Shown here piece after piece: positions 42,536-59,523 of a stretch of 64,000 bases of DNA. The notes beneath the pieces were generated by a model, which saw nothing but the letters and a program-made list of their open reading frames with translations, searched no databases and had not been told where the DNA came from. The DNA comes from Rotaria sordida. Taxonomy: Eukaryota > Rotifera > Eurotatoria > Philodinida > Philodinidae. A program made the position numbers and the translations under genes. Position 1 is the stretch's first letter. Each line of letters starts with the position of its first letter. The DNA is taken from contig CAJNOL010000147.1 of the NCBI GenBank assembly GCA_905250125.1, forward strand, positions 62,001-126,000. Direction: 5' to 3'.

Positions 42536-45500
42536 TTAATTCTGAATAGGTAATGTTGAAATTTGTTTTGGTTCTTGATGATGAAGAATAGTAACAGGAT
42601 TTTTATTGTTACTTGTAGTAAATGATTTATGAATATTATTATTTGTTCTACAAAAGAAAAAGATTTTATTAAATAATTTCTCATTGAAAATTTTTATTTA
42701 CAATTGTTTTTTATTATCAGCTGATCGAATAGAAGAACCTGGACTTAATGAACGAGGTATTTGAAGAAATTTTGCATATTTACTATAATCATGAACATCA
42801 TTTAAACCTAAATAAAAATTATCAAATTTTTATTTTATTAATAATTTTATAGAATATTTGGTTTTTTTTCCCTAGTGACTCACGAAATTTTGGTTTACAA
42901 TTGAAATCTAAAATATAAGACAAACAATAATGAATGTTCGAATTTTTTGTATAAATTTAAATAAATAACTGTTTTTAAGAATTCTTTGTCAACCGGTAAA
43001 TCTAATTAGGAAATGATCTTGAATAATATTATAATTTCGATTCTATTCTTTCTTCATAAACAAAATCTTAATAAGAATATACGAAAATCTTTAAGTCTTT
43101 CGTAGACTTGATAGCATACTTTCAATTCATGAAAGGTTTCATGTAAAAAGTTATTAGCACAATTACTGTGAAACACATTTCTTCACCTTCCTGTTACTTA
43201 GTCCATCGAGAAATACAATAATAAAAATAGTTCATATATTCCAACGAGCCGATATTGATGGACGGTCTGTAGTGCAAAATCCTACTCTATATTATACTTC
43301 AACATTCCTTTTTTTCCAAATGTCGTTCTTCTGTTTAATCTGATATTTTGATAGGACATTTGTTACATAGAGTTGGTTCCGAGAGTCTTGAATTGATATC
43401 CTGTTGACGATTTAAATATGAAAATTGAAATTTTTGTAAGATAAACAGACTATAATCTTATGAATACAAGTGTTAGTTTATTTTGATTGCTTATTTTTAT
43501 AATAAGGAATAAATATTAAAAAACAACTTTTATATTTATAAAAGAAATAATAAAGAAAGTTTTTTAATGGAAACCTAATTTTTAATTTTTACTAGGTACC
43601 TTAGTGGATGTACTGAGTTCAGAATATCCGGTTACCAATTTTTTCACAAGAACTTATGGATATTTTATGAAATTTTAGCACTTGATTACAAAATGCTTCT
43701 AATTGGTCAATCTACTAAACTTGTTGAAAAATTTTTCATAGAATGTTATAGAACCTGGATAGATATCTGAATGTGTACTTGATAAGTATTCATGTACTGA
43801 GTTAATTTTCAGTAGGATATCCAATCAAAACTCTGTGACATACTCTAGAACTCAGTGCATTCGTTAGGATTGTTCACAAAAATTTATTATATTATAAATA
43901 CAAATAAAATATGCAGAAAAATTTTTTTGCATACATTTTTTTTTCTATCAGCTTCATTTTTTATAATATCACATCGAGAAGTAATGCTGGCAGTAGGAAA
44001 GAATATTGATTAACATACCTGTTGGTATACTAGTATTTGTCTATTTACCTACCACAGAAAGAAATCTGTCGTTATTTGTGAAAAAGAGAGAGAGAGAGTG
44101 CAAGGATGGAACTAGTATCATTCTTAAACTATCAAGGTGAATCAAACTGTTTGGTCACTAGCGATCTAAACCTATCCTAATTATAATAAGATATAAGAAG
44201 CAAATTAATACACATATTAGGCTAATGTCTTGGCAAGCGACAGGAAAATGATTTCAATCTTCGAGATAGCGATCGATTGCTTTGAACTCCTATGCTGGTA
44301 TTTTCAACTAGTATCTTGTTCAGCATGAACGAAGCGATTGATACTGGAATTATATTAAGAGATATTATGACTTCAGTAACTATCAAGACTCTCGATTTCT
44401 CATTATTAAATTTCGCTCCATATGTAAATGTCATTGTCATAGAATAAAAAAATTCTAAGTTTTCAATATTTGATTGATCATATTTGAAGAGCAAAAATCG
44501 ATACCTAGAATAGTTTGATGGCTATTTTCGCATTATTGAGAACTATTTGTAGCCGAAATTAACTATGAAACTTCTTTCGTAAAGTTATTCTACTAATCTA
44601 GATATTGAGTATTCAAAAACAAAACAAAAAAACTTTCTACCTGCTTTCAAACGATCAGTTAAAGTTTGTGAATACGAATGACTTCGTCGTACTTTAATAT
44701 CATTTATATCATAAATCTAAATTTACACAAGTGAATCTATAAAAAAAGAAAATCTCTTTTGTTTTTTCTTTATTTACATGATATTTTTCTAATAAAGATA
44801 ATTGTTGACCTTTTGTTAATGGTAATTTACGACGAATTCCAGTTGTTTTTAAACGTTGATTACATGATTCTTTAATTGAATATTGTTGTAAATTAAATTC
44901 AGATTGTTGAGATTTTTCTATTACATCCTGATAATATTGATAAACAGATTCAGTAAAAGATGGATCAGGTTGAGGTTCTTCATGAGATGTATCTTGTTTG
45001 AATATACGAGTTGATGAACAACGATTAACAGATACAGATCGTCTTGGTTTCTTATGTGCTTTACCTTGATAAAGATAAAAAAAAGCAGAGTTTTTGTTTT
45101 ACTTAAGAAAAAAACTAACGAGATTGTTTTATTCGATTCGATTCGACATGAGAAATATCTGTTGAATGACTTGTTAAACATGAACTTGTACATCGACGAT
45201 CATGCCAATATTTCGTTTGACCCTGAATAACAATTAAAAAAAGCAAAGAAAATAGAACAAGATTGAATAATAATACTTTCAAAATGTCGATTTGGATCAA
45301 TTACAATGCTTGATGAACGAATTTTTCTAGGTAATATAAAAAAAAACAGATATCGATTTATTTATAATAAACAATGAACTTTGTATGTTTTGATTTTGGT
45401 TGTTCAACTTCAAATATACTTTCGTAATCGAATTCTTTTCGAGATGAATTTGAGAGTTCTTCAAGTAAAATTTGCTCACGTAAATGTGACTAAAAATAAA

Positions 45501-45825
45501 ATAAAATAAAAATAAAATAAAAAAAATTCTATTCGTTTTTATTAATTATTTATCTTACATATTTAAAACGTTGATTAAGTAAAATTAAACTTGTACTTGT
45601 ATTTAATGCATCATAAAATCCTGACATTGGATTTGAATATGGTCGATCATTTTCTGGTGAAATACATGCTCTAAAAATTATTTATTATTAATAGAAAATA
45701 TAATTAACATTTATTATTTACCGTGAAAATAGCTTTAAATATTCTTCACGTGTTTTACCTATACCAACTACCGCAGATGTTTCACTAAATTTATCCAGTT
45801 GATAAGGTATTGTTTCTGTAGACAT
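42536..45825 (-). CDS. Unknown protein, nine exons
   Basis: Exons 45825-45722, 45670-45559, 45489-45380, 45326-45305, 45222-45120, 45064-44778, 44716-44641, 42807-42702 and 42647-42536 keep frame and give 343 residues. The sequence is soluble, Ser/Arg/Gln/His-rich, with no membrane segment and no domain I can name. Features are a GIGKTREEYLKLF segment near the N-terminus, basic KAHKKPRRSVSVNR (possible phosphorylation sites) and an acidic Pro patch HEEPQPDPSF. Mostly disordered C-terminus. Exon 4 is 22 bases. Its donor at 45304 was chosen because the next GT would break frame. Intron 7 is 1833 bases and contains a family C repeat and an AG microsatellite. Likely a real gene because eight introns all keep frame. 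Confidence 0.7.
43145..43280. repeat. Dispersed repeat family C, copy 3
   Basis: In intron 7 of the unknown nine-exon gene. Shares AAAGTTATTAGCACAATTACTGTG, CATTTCTTCACC and GTTCATATATTCCAACGAGC with the copies at 9005 and 41285. Confidence 0.5.
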
Positions 45826-47124
45826 GTACTTTTGTTTGTCTTAGTTGTTACACAGATGAAGTATACAATAATAATATTATTATTCTTTCTATTTATTTCA
45901 ATCTTTCTCATTTTTTTTTAATCAATGCTCTTTTTCTCTCTCTCTCTCTCTCTTTTGTTTCTATTTTCTTTTTATATAAAGTAAAGAAGAAAGAATTATT
46001 TACAGATGGAAGTTTTTTATTGATTTATAAGTTGAAGAAAGAATTGAATGTGATGAGCTTTGTTATAATAGTTGAGAATAAGTATAATAACATCGCGATA
46101 GATGTATTTAGACGATTCATCGTTATGGGATGATGTCGATTTTGACAGAAAATCTTTATTGATCCATAATCAAGAGAAAAGAAAGAAAAATATATTTATA
46201 GTAGTTTTATTTGTATTTGCTTTAGTTGAAGCCATTATAATAATTTTTTTCAAATTAAAAACAAAGGTCATCTTTTTTTCAAAAGTAGATTGTTTCAATT
46301 TTGTTTGAAGTTTATTCGATTTTAGAAATAAATATAGTTCCTTGACTCGATTGTCGTTGTGAACAAATAATTTGAAATAAATAATATATGAGTAAAACAA
46401 ATTATATCGTTATCATCTCTATGAGATTATAAAATATTCATAAAATTATTGTCTCTCTTTTCAATATTGAATTAGGAAATCTATTCTCACTTTTTCTAGA
46501 TTAACATCTAGATTGAACTGAATAAAACAATCATTCACGTGTACTATAGTTTCATTTTTAATATCTGAATCAATTATACATATTTGACCAATGTAGCTAT
46601 CATCAAAGTTCGATAGTAATAAATGAGAATTCATAATTAAATATTTATCACTGATAAGTCCGTTATAACCGTTCAATTTGTTGCGAAAACATTTCAAAAA
46701 AAGAGAGCAAGACTGCCGTCCTTTTACGTGACTCCAAATAAGACGTGGAAGCTTTTACATAGAACAGCTTTATTTTTATTTTAAGTACATTTCACTTATA
46801 TGTGTATACAAGGTGCTAAGAAATCAATGCTATTCTGTGAGAAAACGACTTATAAAAACATATTTTTAATGCAATATTTGTATTCAGGCTTTTTTTCTCA
46901 GGAAATGATCAACGATATTTATCATAAAATAACGAAGTTTTTTCTATCAGTAGAGCTTATCGGATCTGAAAATTTTGGATCCGACGGGCTCTATCTGTTA
47001 GTTATATGAGTCCATTGATAGCTAATACACTACCATGAATAATCATCTTCATATATGTCAATATATTTGCACCATTATTTCAATGACAATAAGTCCCATA
47101 GGCTTGTATTTGACTGCTCAATAT
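45826..47124. other. Intergenic with two weak open frames
   Basis: Contains a CT microsatellite at 45936-45953. Frame 46102-46308 (+) starts MYLDDSSLWDDVDFDRK and has a possible membrane helix (IFIVVLFVFALVEAIIIIFF), followed by a possible donor at 46267. Frame 46697-46461 (-) reads like protein (NSHLLLSNFDDSYIGQICIIDSD). Neither could be extended by splicing, so I list them only as possibilities. Confidence 0.3.
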
Positions 47125-47745
47125 ACTTTTTATTACACGCTCACGAGGGAACTACACGAACTGATAACTGCCGTTTGGACTTACAAGGAGGTTTCGATAA
47201 GACCAGAAACATCCTAAAAGGGTTCGTGCCTATGAGTCTCTGGAACTGAGTCATGATCGTTTTACTGAATTTTTGATTCAGCTTTAAGTATTTACCGAAA
47301 AATCATGTAACAGAAATATCAGCCTGAGATTGTGCCTATAGATAGGTCTAATGGCTCTGATAATATTCTGAAAGTTTCAGCCCAAAAGAATGTTCCTGTG
47401 TTGAGCTATTGAATTTTCAGAAAAAATGGTTGTCTACCACAAAAATTAAGTTTACTTGAAAATTCAATACCTCGATAAAGGAATATTCTTTGCAGCTAAA
47501 AATTTCAGGATGGCCTACTAGTCATTCGACCTGTTTATGGGCAAAGTTACAGGTCATAATTCCATCACTTGATTTTACGGTAAATACCTAAAGCGGGATC
47601 GAAAACTCGATAAAACAGTGATGACTCAACTCCAGAGACCCATAGGCACGAACCTTTTTAGGATTTTTCTAGCCTTATCGAAATCTCCTTGTGAATCTAA
47701 TATGATCTCAAACGACGGGCATCAATTCGGGTAGATCTCTCGTCA
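47125..47745. repeat. Foldback family F, best preserved copy
   Basis: A nearly complete palindrome with arms of about 290 bases (47130-47420 and 47455-47740). The outer ends carry AGGAGGTTTCGATAAGACCAG and the reverse complement of CTAGCCTTATCGAAATCTCC. Inner blocks (GGGTTCGTGCCTATGAGTCTCTGGA; TATTTACCGAAAAATCA) pair along the arm. Arms are perhaps 80-85 percent alike by eye. Copies at 21390 and 23050 are more decayed. Confidence 0.8.
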
Positions 47746-47984
47746 ATAGTTTCTACTCAACAAATTTTATACTGAAAATTTGTTTATAATACTGATCGTT
47801 TAATTCATTTCCATTCTTATAAAGTTTATTTTTATTTGACAAAAACTATTTATTTATGATTTCAATCGATTATAATCAAACTTCATACATATACATACAG
47901 TCACACATACACGAAACAAAAAGATAGTGCTTGGTAAGACTAAGACAAAAAAAAGAACAAGTCAAAATTCCTACGAATATTATT

Positions 47985-52887
<4,903 letters not shown>

Positions 52888-53129
52888 AAACCACTAATTA
52901 AAAAGAAGGAAACATTTTTAAAGTTGTTATTATAATATAACAATAATCTAATAGTAAAAGAAAAATCTGTTTTTTTTAAAAATACATGTAACTTTTGATG
53001 TAAAAAGAATCATAGTTTTTTTTTCTCCAAATTTTTTATTTTGTTTGATTTATACTAAGGATATATCAAGAGTAGTGGCAGAAATACTTTAATTCCTGGT
53101 AAAAGATTTAAAAAAAACTTCCTCTCTCT

Positions 53130-53885
53130 ATACTGACTGATAGTAAAAACGATGCTCGATTTTTTTGCGCTATTGTATCATTCTTCAACTAATATGATAA
53201 TAATAAAATTTCAATAAGACCTATTTGGTTATCATGTGTGACGGTTACATTAATTTATATTATCTTCGATATGTATACTCTTTATTCTTCTTCTCTCTTT
53301 TCTTTATTCGTTTTTTTTTCTTCGTCTCTTTTAATGCTTAATCGTCTACAAATATATAAAAACACATTTCTTGTTTGTTTTGTTTGCATCTGTAGTCTTT
53401 GACGTATTCTCAAGAAAGTTAAAAAGAATAAAGTTAGGTTAAACCTTGGCACTATTTTAGATGAATAAGGAAAATTTTCTCTGCACTTGATATTCAAACA
53501 AGAGTTACTCATGATAAATTATGTTCTGTCTGTGACGACGAAGCTTTTTCTCTTAGAATAATTGTAAGATGGCATAAATAGTTTTGTGAAAGTCAATAAG
53601 AGATTGAAGACGAAGTACTTGTTTCTATATTTCATTTTTATTCCATCGCCATTACTTTTTGTATACTCTAATATATAATAGACAGATACGCATTAAAGAA
53701 GACGAAAAAAGAGAGGAGAAGAACAAGGAGAATATATATCGAAGACAAGATAAACTAGTGTAACCGTCACACATGATAGCCAAATAGATCTTATTGAGAT
53801 TTTATTATTATGATATTAGTTGAAGAATGATATAATAGTGCAGAAAGATAGACCATCGTTTTTACCATCAGATATGTCCTCCAAG
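53130..53885. repeat. Foldback element upstream of TMEM26 exon 1
   Basis: Arms about 53140-53325 and 53700-53880 are inverted copies: ATATCATTCTTCAACTAATAT, CAATAAGATCTATTTGGYTATCATGTGTGACGGTTACA and ATCTTCGATATATATTCTC-like blocks all pair. The centre (about 370 bases) holds no gene. Confidence 0.75.
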
Positions 53886-54911
53886 TAAAATTAATATAAT
53901 CAGATTTACTATAAAACACTAAATCTATGACAGTAACTTTTAGTATTATTCAAGTATGTTATTATCATCAAAGGTATCGGATATAAAAGTGAATGCCAAA
54001 TGATGCTTCAACTAGTCAGTGAAACTTGATTATTTTGTGATAAAAATGGTTGATTCGAATTCAAGATGAAAAATTGAATCGATTAGATTATAATTCAAAG
54101 TGTGTATTGGTCTCTCAGGTGTTTCATGAAAAGTTTAGTCTTTTCCTAAAATCAAAGTTCATCAAAGTCTTTAGAAATAAGAGGCAACCATCTTAATCCA
54201 ATCATGTTTTTTTGGGTGCCTATAAAAACTACAGACATCCACGAATACCGTCAAAGCTGCAAAAAAAAAGATAGAGTTCGAAACGAATATCATACGGATA
54301 CCCAATCTAAGCTGTGCCTTTGATTTTCAACCTGAATATAGTCTTTTTTTGTAGACATGAACATTTTGAGAAACCAAAATTATATATTTTGAGTCATAAT
54401 TGCCACTGGTTTCAATGACATATAAAAGTTATCTATAATATATTAATATACAAAATAAAAATAAAAATATGTCAGTGTCTCACATGAACTCATTTTTCAT
54501 CCTTCATACATTTTATGGATATATTATTATTGAACAGCATCAGATATAAATCTTTAAAACTTAATCTATTATGGCAAATCTGAATAGATCGATTTTATAA
54601 TTCCAATCGAATAAAAGATAAATTTAAATCAAAAAACAGTATCAGCTTTTTAGCATTAACAACATCATTTTAGGACAAATGCATCATTGAAACTATTTAA
54701 AAATCTTAAATTTTATCAATAGAAAACCTTTCTAAAATAATTACTCAGTCAATCAAGTTCTATATAACTAAATATTCACTTTGATTTTGTACTATATTTC
54801 TACCTTAGAATTTTTCGATATATGTTACAAAAAAAATAATAAATTAATATCCAAGAAGAATCAATCATTAGATTGAATTTTGTCATATTAATTATCTAGA
54901 GTATTACTTAC
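53886..54911. other. Non-coding stretch upstream of TMEM26
   Basis: AT-rich; no coding or clear repeat structure seen. It lies inside the first intron if the upstream exons below belong to TMEM26. Confidence 0.4.
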
Positions 54912-54956
54912 AGTAACATTCTTAGCACATGAGTCGTATCTTAGATTTTTAGCCAT
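54912..54956 (-). CDS. Possible alternative first exon of TMEM26
   Basis: A minus-strand ATG at 54956 opens 15 codons (MAKNLRYDSCAKNVT) that end in phase 0 at a strong donor, GTAAGT. Splicing to the acceptor at 52894 would add these plus Trp-Phe to the TMEM26 start in frame. Short, so chance is a serious alternative. Confidence 0.25.
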
Positions 54957-55012
54957 AATACCATTCGAATAAAAATGAAACTTAAATTATTAAATATTTC
55001 TTTTCAAGTATA

Positions 55013-55333
55013 TACAGTGACATACAAAAGTTTAGAGCAGCTGTATTTTGAAGTTTTCTTCTCGATGATAATTGCTAGCAAGAATTTGAGAAAACAATTG
55101 TGCAGTTGAAAGAATTCTCTATCAGGATTGGTAGGTCCGAAGTTTTCAGTAAAACTGCTTGGATAATGGTCTGCGGAAAACTATGTAGTTTTGCTGAAGT
55201 CTTCGGGTCTACCAATCCTAATAGAGAATTCTTTCAACTACACAAATATTTTCTCAAACTCTTGCTAGATATTACCATAGAGAAGAAAACTTTAAAATAC
55301 AACTACTCTAAACTTTTGTATATAACTATAAAA
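55013..55333. mobile_element. Palindromic MITE of Tc1/mariner type
   Basis: The whole 320 bases fold back: ACATACAAAAGTTTAGAGCAG at the left, and the reverse complement of CTACTCTAAACTTTTGTATA at the right, with pairing continuing to the centre near 55170 (AGAATTCTCTATYAGGATTGGTAG). A TACAGTG-like left end and flanking TA fit a Tc1-type origin. The frame open across it is a by-product. Confidence 0.85.
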
Positions 55334-55580
55334 CATTGATATTAACAATGAAATATTCCTATAGATCACGTCGTATGACTGATCTTATTAACGTATGTTG
55401 TTTTTGATTATAATAATGACAAACTCTAAACATGTGTGTAGATGCTATCATGTTGAAAATCTTCTTCATATATGCATGATGTCTTTTGTTTTCTTTATTT
55501 CTCATTCTTATAATACAATATTCGATAAGAAAAATAATTATAATCGTAGAATAGACAAAAAACAAAAAAGCTTTACTTAC

Positions 55581-55697
55581 TTTAACACGTGTTGTTATTG
55601 ACTTATTTTTGAGATTTTGTTGTAAATTAATTCGAGTATTATCTAATTTTCCTCGATCAACTGCATTTTCATGTGAAACATATTTTCGTCGTGCCAT
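55581..55697 (-). CDS. Possible upstream first exon of TMEM26 or of an unseen gene
   Basis: Minus-strand ATG at 55697 opens 39 codons (MARRKYVSHENAVDRGKLDN...) that end in phase 0 at a perfect GTAAGT donor (55580). The composition is hydrophilic and protein-like. Joining to 52893 would give an N-terminal cytosolic extension of TMEM26. The MITE and another foldback element would then lie in its first intron. Confidence 0.4.
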
Positions 55698-57044
55698 TTT
55701 ATTTCTTTTGATTCAATCATTAATTAACACACTGTATCTATTCCTTATTATTATATGCCTATTAGTAAATCAACAGTTAGTTGATTTCAGTCGAGCATAC
55801 TTAGATCATACAATGTTGTTCTAACAACGAGTGTCGAGAAGTATACTCTTTCTTTTTTTTTTCTTGTGCTCTTTTTATCGTTTGTATGCTTTCTATAATA
55901 TCGGATCGCGGTTATAAATAGGAAGAACACACTTGGTTGAATGACGGCACCCCACAATTATAATCGAGTATTCTTATCGGCCTATTCTAATGATACGATT
56001 AACATCTTATGATCTCGGAAATAAAATATATACATATATATATATATATATTAGGCAACAATCCTTTTTTCTTTTTTATGTACTTTTATAAAAGATTGTC
56101 GAATACATTGTCATATGTGTTCTATGGACAGATGGTGAACGAATAAATTATTAATGATTTGATATTGCTTTTTATTCTGAAATAAGACCTAATCAATAGA
56201 TTGAAGAAACATTGTAAAAAAGAAAACTATTTCTCGATTCAATCGCATAAGTTAGAAGATTTGAAGTCAATTAATAATGGTGTTTATTATGTATTCTTCT
56301 CGCTTTTAGTTTTTGATCTTTTTTACTTTTTCCGTCATCGAACAATGGAATAGTACTATGTAATAAATGATAAAAGGAAGAGAACAAGATGAAGTAGATT
56401 ACATGGATATATTCATTGATATAAGCAAGATAGAAAACAACATAGAATCTTTTGCCATTCTTCGTACTTTTATGTCACAGACTAAGAGAGAGACAGAGTG
56501 AATGATTGGATGCATGGAAAAATATCATCTTACAATAGAAATCAATCATTTATTTAATTCATTTTATAGTTATGATATCAATTAATAATTTGTCGGCGAA
56601 TATCAGTTATTCGATTATCTGAATATTGAATAGTTTATATAAATTTTTCTAATTGAATTTCTATAATTTTCTACTATTATCAATAAAGAGTTCAATTTAT
56701 TGATTTTAGAATAACTTACTCGATAACATTGATACGCAGACATGAGATTCAACGTTAATATTTGTAATATTTTTTTTTTTTTATGTGTGTGAAACACGAT
56801 CTAAAAGAAGTGTTAAACTATATAGGATAGAAACTTGCATCTCTCTCCATACGGACCATGAAACGTCACTATCTGTGACAAAGAGACCATCAAGAAACCA
56901 GGATAGAAATTACCATGAAAGCATCACAGACTCATTAGAAACAGTTCACTACAGGCATGGCAGATATCTTAGCACCGGCACTTTACAGACGTGACAGATG
57001 TCTTACGAGGCAAGTCCTTCAACTGTTCGATTGCTTTCGAGTTA
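55698..57044. other. Intergenic between TMEM26 upstream exon and repeat family B
   Basis: Contains a TA microsatellite at 56032-56052. No supportable gene. The frame at 56785-56994 lacks any protein-like pattern. Confidence 0.4.
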
Positions 57045-57610
57045 AGACTATACGTATTGTGCAGATCCAAATAAATTAAGAATATCCTTAAAAGAGTTCA
57101 TGCCATTAGTTTATTGCTACGAAGATACTATCCTTTTATTATATTTTTTAAATGAATACCGTAGTTCAGCAAAACTGATTTTCGAATTTCGATTTGATCT
57201 TTGTGTAGAAACAAATCTTAATGAGAATAATTTTTTGTGAAAGTTTCAAGTTCTGTTGCTGTTCCTATCCTAAGGTACTACTATGGTAATAGAGCATCTT
57301 TTACATCACATAAATAGACCAGAAAATTTGATATTCTCATTTCAGGATAAAAGAAAATCAAAATACTTGAAACTTCCATTGAAAACCTACTTTTGTTAAA
57401 TCGTGTCTCTATGCAAAGTTTCAAGTCGAAATTCGAAAAACAGTTTTTCTAGTATTCCTGATGAGAATCATGGCATTTATTTAAAAAATACTATTGAAGT
57501 ATAATATCTACGTGGCAATAAGCTACGAATAAGAACTCTTTTCAAAGTATTCATAGCTCATTTGGATCTACATAATGCACATAGTCTCGACACAAAATTG
57601 ATTGAATAGT
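57045..57610 (+). repeat. Dispersed foldback family B, most complete copy
   Basis: A palindrome with arms of about 250 bases (57050-57290 and 57350-57590). Paired blocks include GCAGATCCAAAT / ATTTGGATCTACATAATGC, TTTATTGCTACGAAGATA / TCTACGTGGCAATAAGCTACG and AAAACTGATTTTCGAATTTCGA / TCGAAATTCGAAAAACAGTTTTTC. Related copies are at 27050 and 16300. Confidence 0.75.
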
Positions 57611-57639
57611 CAGAGAACTTTCTTCGTTAATCATAGTTC

Positions 57640-57865
57640 CCCTCTCCGTGTCACAGACCATGATAGATATCGTTGACATACGATTAAAGACCGTATATCA
57701 ATAACGTCTGATTATAATATATAAATTCCTTTCTTATTGCGTTTCCAGCGGATTAAGTAAAATGATGGTGAAGAAAAATATCCTAAAATAGATAGAATAA
57801 AATAATCTTCCTATGATTCACAACAGTAAATATATTGTTTTTCACATTTTACTTCCGCAGTGATT
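57640..57865 (+). repeat. Dispersed repeat family D, copy 2
   Basis: Matches 21885-22095 in the DDX31 intron. As there, it directly follows a foldback element and ends in a TTCCGCAG sequence that looks like a splice acceptor. Confidence 0.55.
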
Positions 57866-59523
57866 GTGTTAACAGCTTTTCTTTGGGAAACTTCCAAGAT
57901 TTATTGGATTTATTCAAACCAGTCGATTTATTTATAGCAAATAATACATTTTAACTGTATCAAAAGAGAGCCTTAGTCCAGAAGAGTTAATCTTCACTCT
58001 CAGCTAGTACGCTTCTCTGCGTATTGTTCTTGCCCCTTGACCTAATAATTCCTTCCGTCTGATGATAAAATATATAGTGAGATTTTATAAAAACACTTGA
58101 TAAATCGCAGAAACTACTGGAAGTATTCTCAGTCTGAATAAAATATTTTCATTTGTGTTTGTACCCAAGACAACAGACGTCGCCAGAGTGAAATTTATTT
58201 TTTTAGAAGTTTGTTCCTGGAAAGAGTTATCACTGAAACATTATGGTAATGCATTCAGCGACTTTTTTTTAAACTCATTAAAAAAACATAGTTTCTACAA
58301 CTTTGATAACCAAGGAAGGGTAATCGAGTAATATCAAATTGTCGCTTAATGTTTGAGAACACTACGATTATCTCATTTTTTAAAATGATATAGTAGTGTT
58401 CGAAATGTGATAAAAAACCTTATTTTTGCCATTATTTAAAATCAATGATGTCTACCGATGTAGAATCTATGAAAATCTAAAAAGAACTTCGAAAAATCTT
58501 CTGCTCAACCTTGGCCTTAGCTAGACGTAATGTATCAGTGCCGAAATTGTCACTCATCATTGTTTGATCTTATTAATTTACTCAATTTATTTCCGAATAG
58601 CACAAATTGTTGAAGTTTTCTTATCGGTTTAATAAATATACATTTGCTTCAGTTGCTGATTGAAGGCATCAAATTGTTTAGTTCTGCTAGAAATAACCCA
58701 CAGTTTGACGATAAGAGCACATTTTTTTTCATAGTCTGACAATTATAACAGCAATTATCTACAATTATTAATCTATATCATCTTCAAATGTTATACAACG
58801 TGTATATGTAGGATTGTTTTTGTAATGGAAAATTTTAATTAACATTTTTTTTACCAAGTTGTATCGAATTTCTATCTCGACAAAGACAACACATATAATC
58901 GGAAAAAAACATGCTAATCTCTATGCAACCTTTAAAAAAAACAAAGATGTTTGATAGTACGTCGTAGAAAATCTATAAAAAAAATGTTTTCTTTTCAAGA
59001 AAAATTTTTCATATACTAATCATGACATATAGCAATAGTCGATGCATCGTGATACGATACAATAGTAGCATTTTTTTGACAGCAATGTTGATGGTCTTGA
59101 TTAATGGTATATATCCTTCTTTGACTAATTCATTCATACAACTAATGGCCTATGATCTGGAAAGGAAAGTTCAAGAGGTAGCATTGACTATTTCTTTGAT
59201 AGTACAAATAATGATCGGTTTTTCTTATCATATATATATATACACATACAAATGTCTTTTATTCATGTAAACTCGAGCCTGTAAACTGATGAATACATAA
59301 TTAATATTTACAAGTATATACTTTCTTCGTCATTCCCGTCTTCTAATGTCTGACAATATTGACAGTAGAAATTTCTTTGTTTTGACAACTACGACAGTTT
59401 TTTTCCTAGTAACCAACAACAGAATAGTACAAGAGAAATGAAATCATTATGATTAAAAGCAAAAAAGAAAAGCATATCTAGTATTAAAAAAAGAATTATG
59501 AAATTTAAAATAAATTTAATTAA
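57866..59523. other. Intergenic; one weak hydrophobic frame
   Basis: Frame 59022-59270 (+) starts MTYSNSRC and has two hydrophobic stretches (IFLTAMLMVLINGIYPSL; VALTISLIVQIMIGF). It follows an AG by about 20 bases. No continuation by splicing was found and it is probably chance or a remnant. Nothing else recognised. Confidence 0.3.

Noticed and set aside
45277..45304. Longer exon 4 of the unknown nine-exon gene, using the GT at 45276
   Set aside because: It leaves phase 1 where the next exon needs phase 0. The donor at 45304 restores the frame.
46461..46697. Minus-strand open frame reading like protein
   Set aside because: No start context, splice continuation or family match; kept only as a possibility in the intergenic entry.
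55100..55339. 79-codon open frame across the MITE
   Set aside because: It runs through a palindrome, so the frame is a by-product of the repeat.
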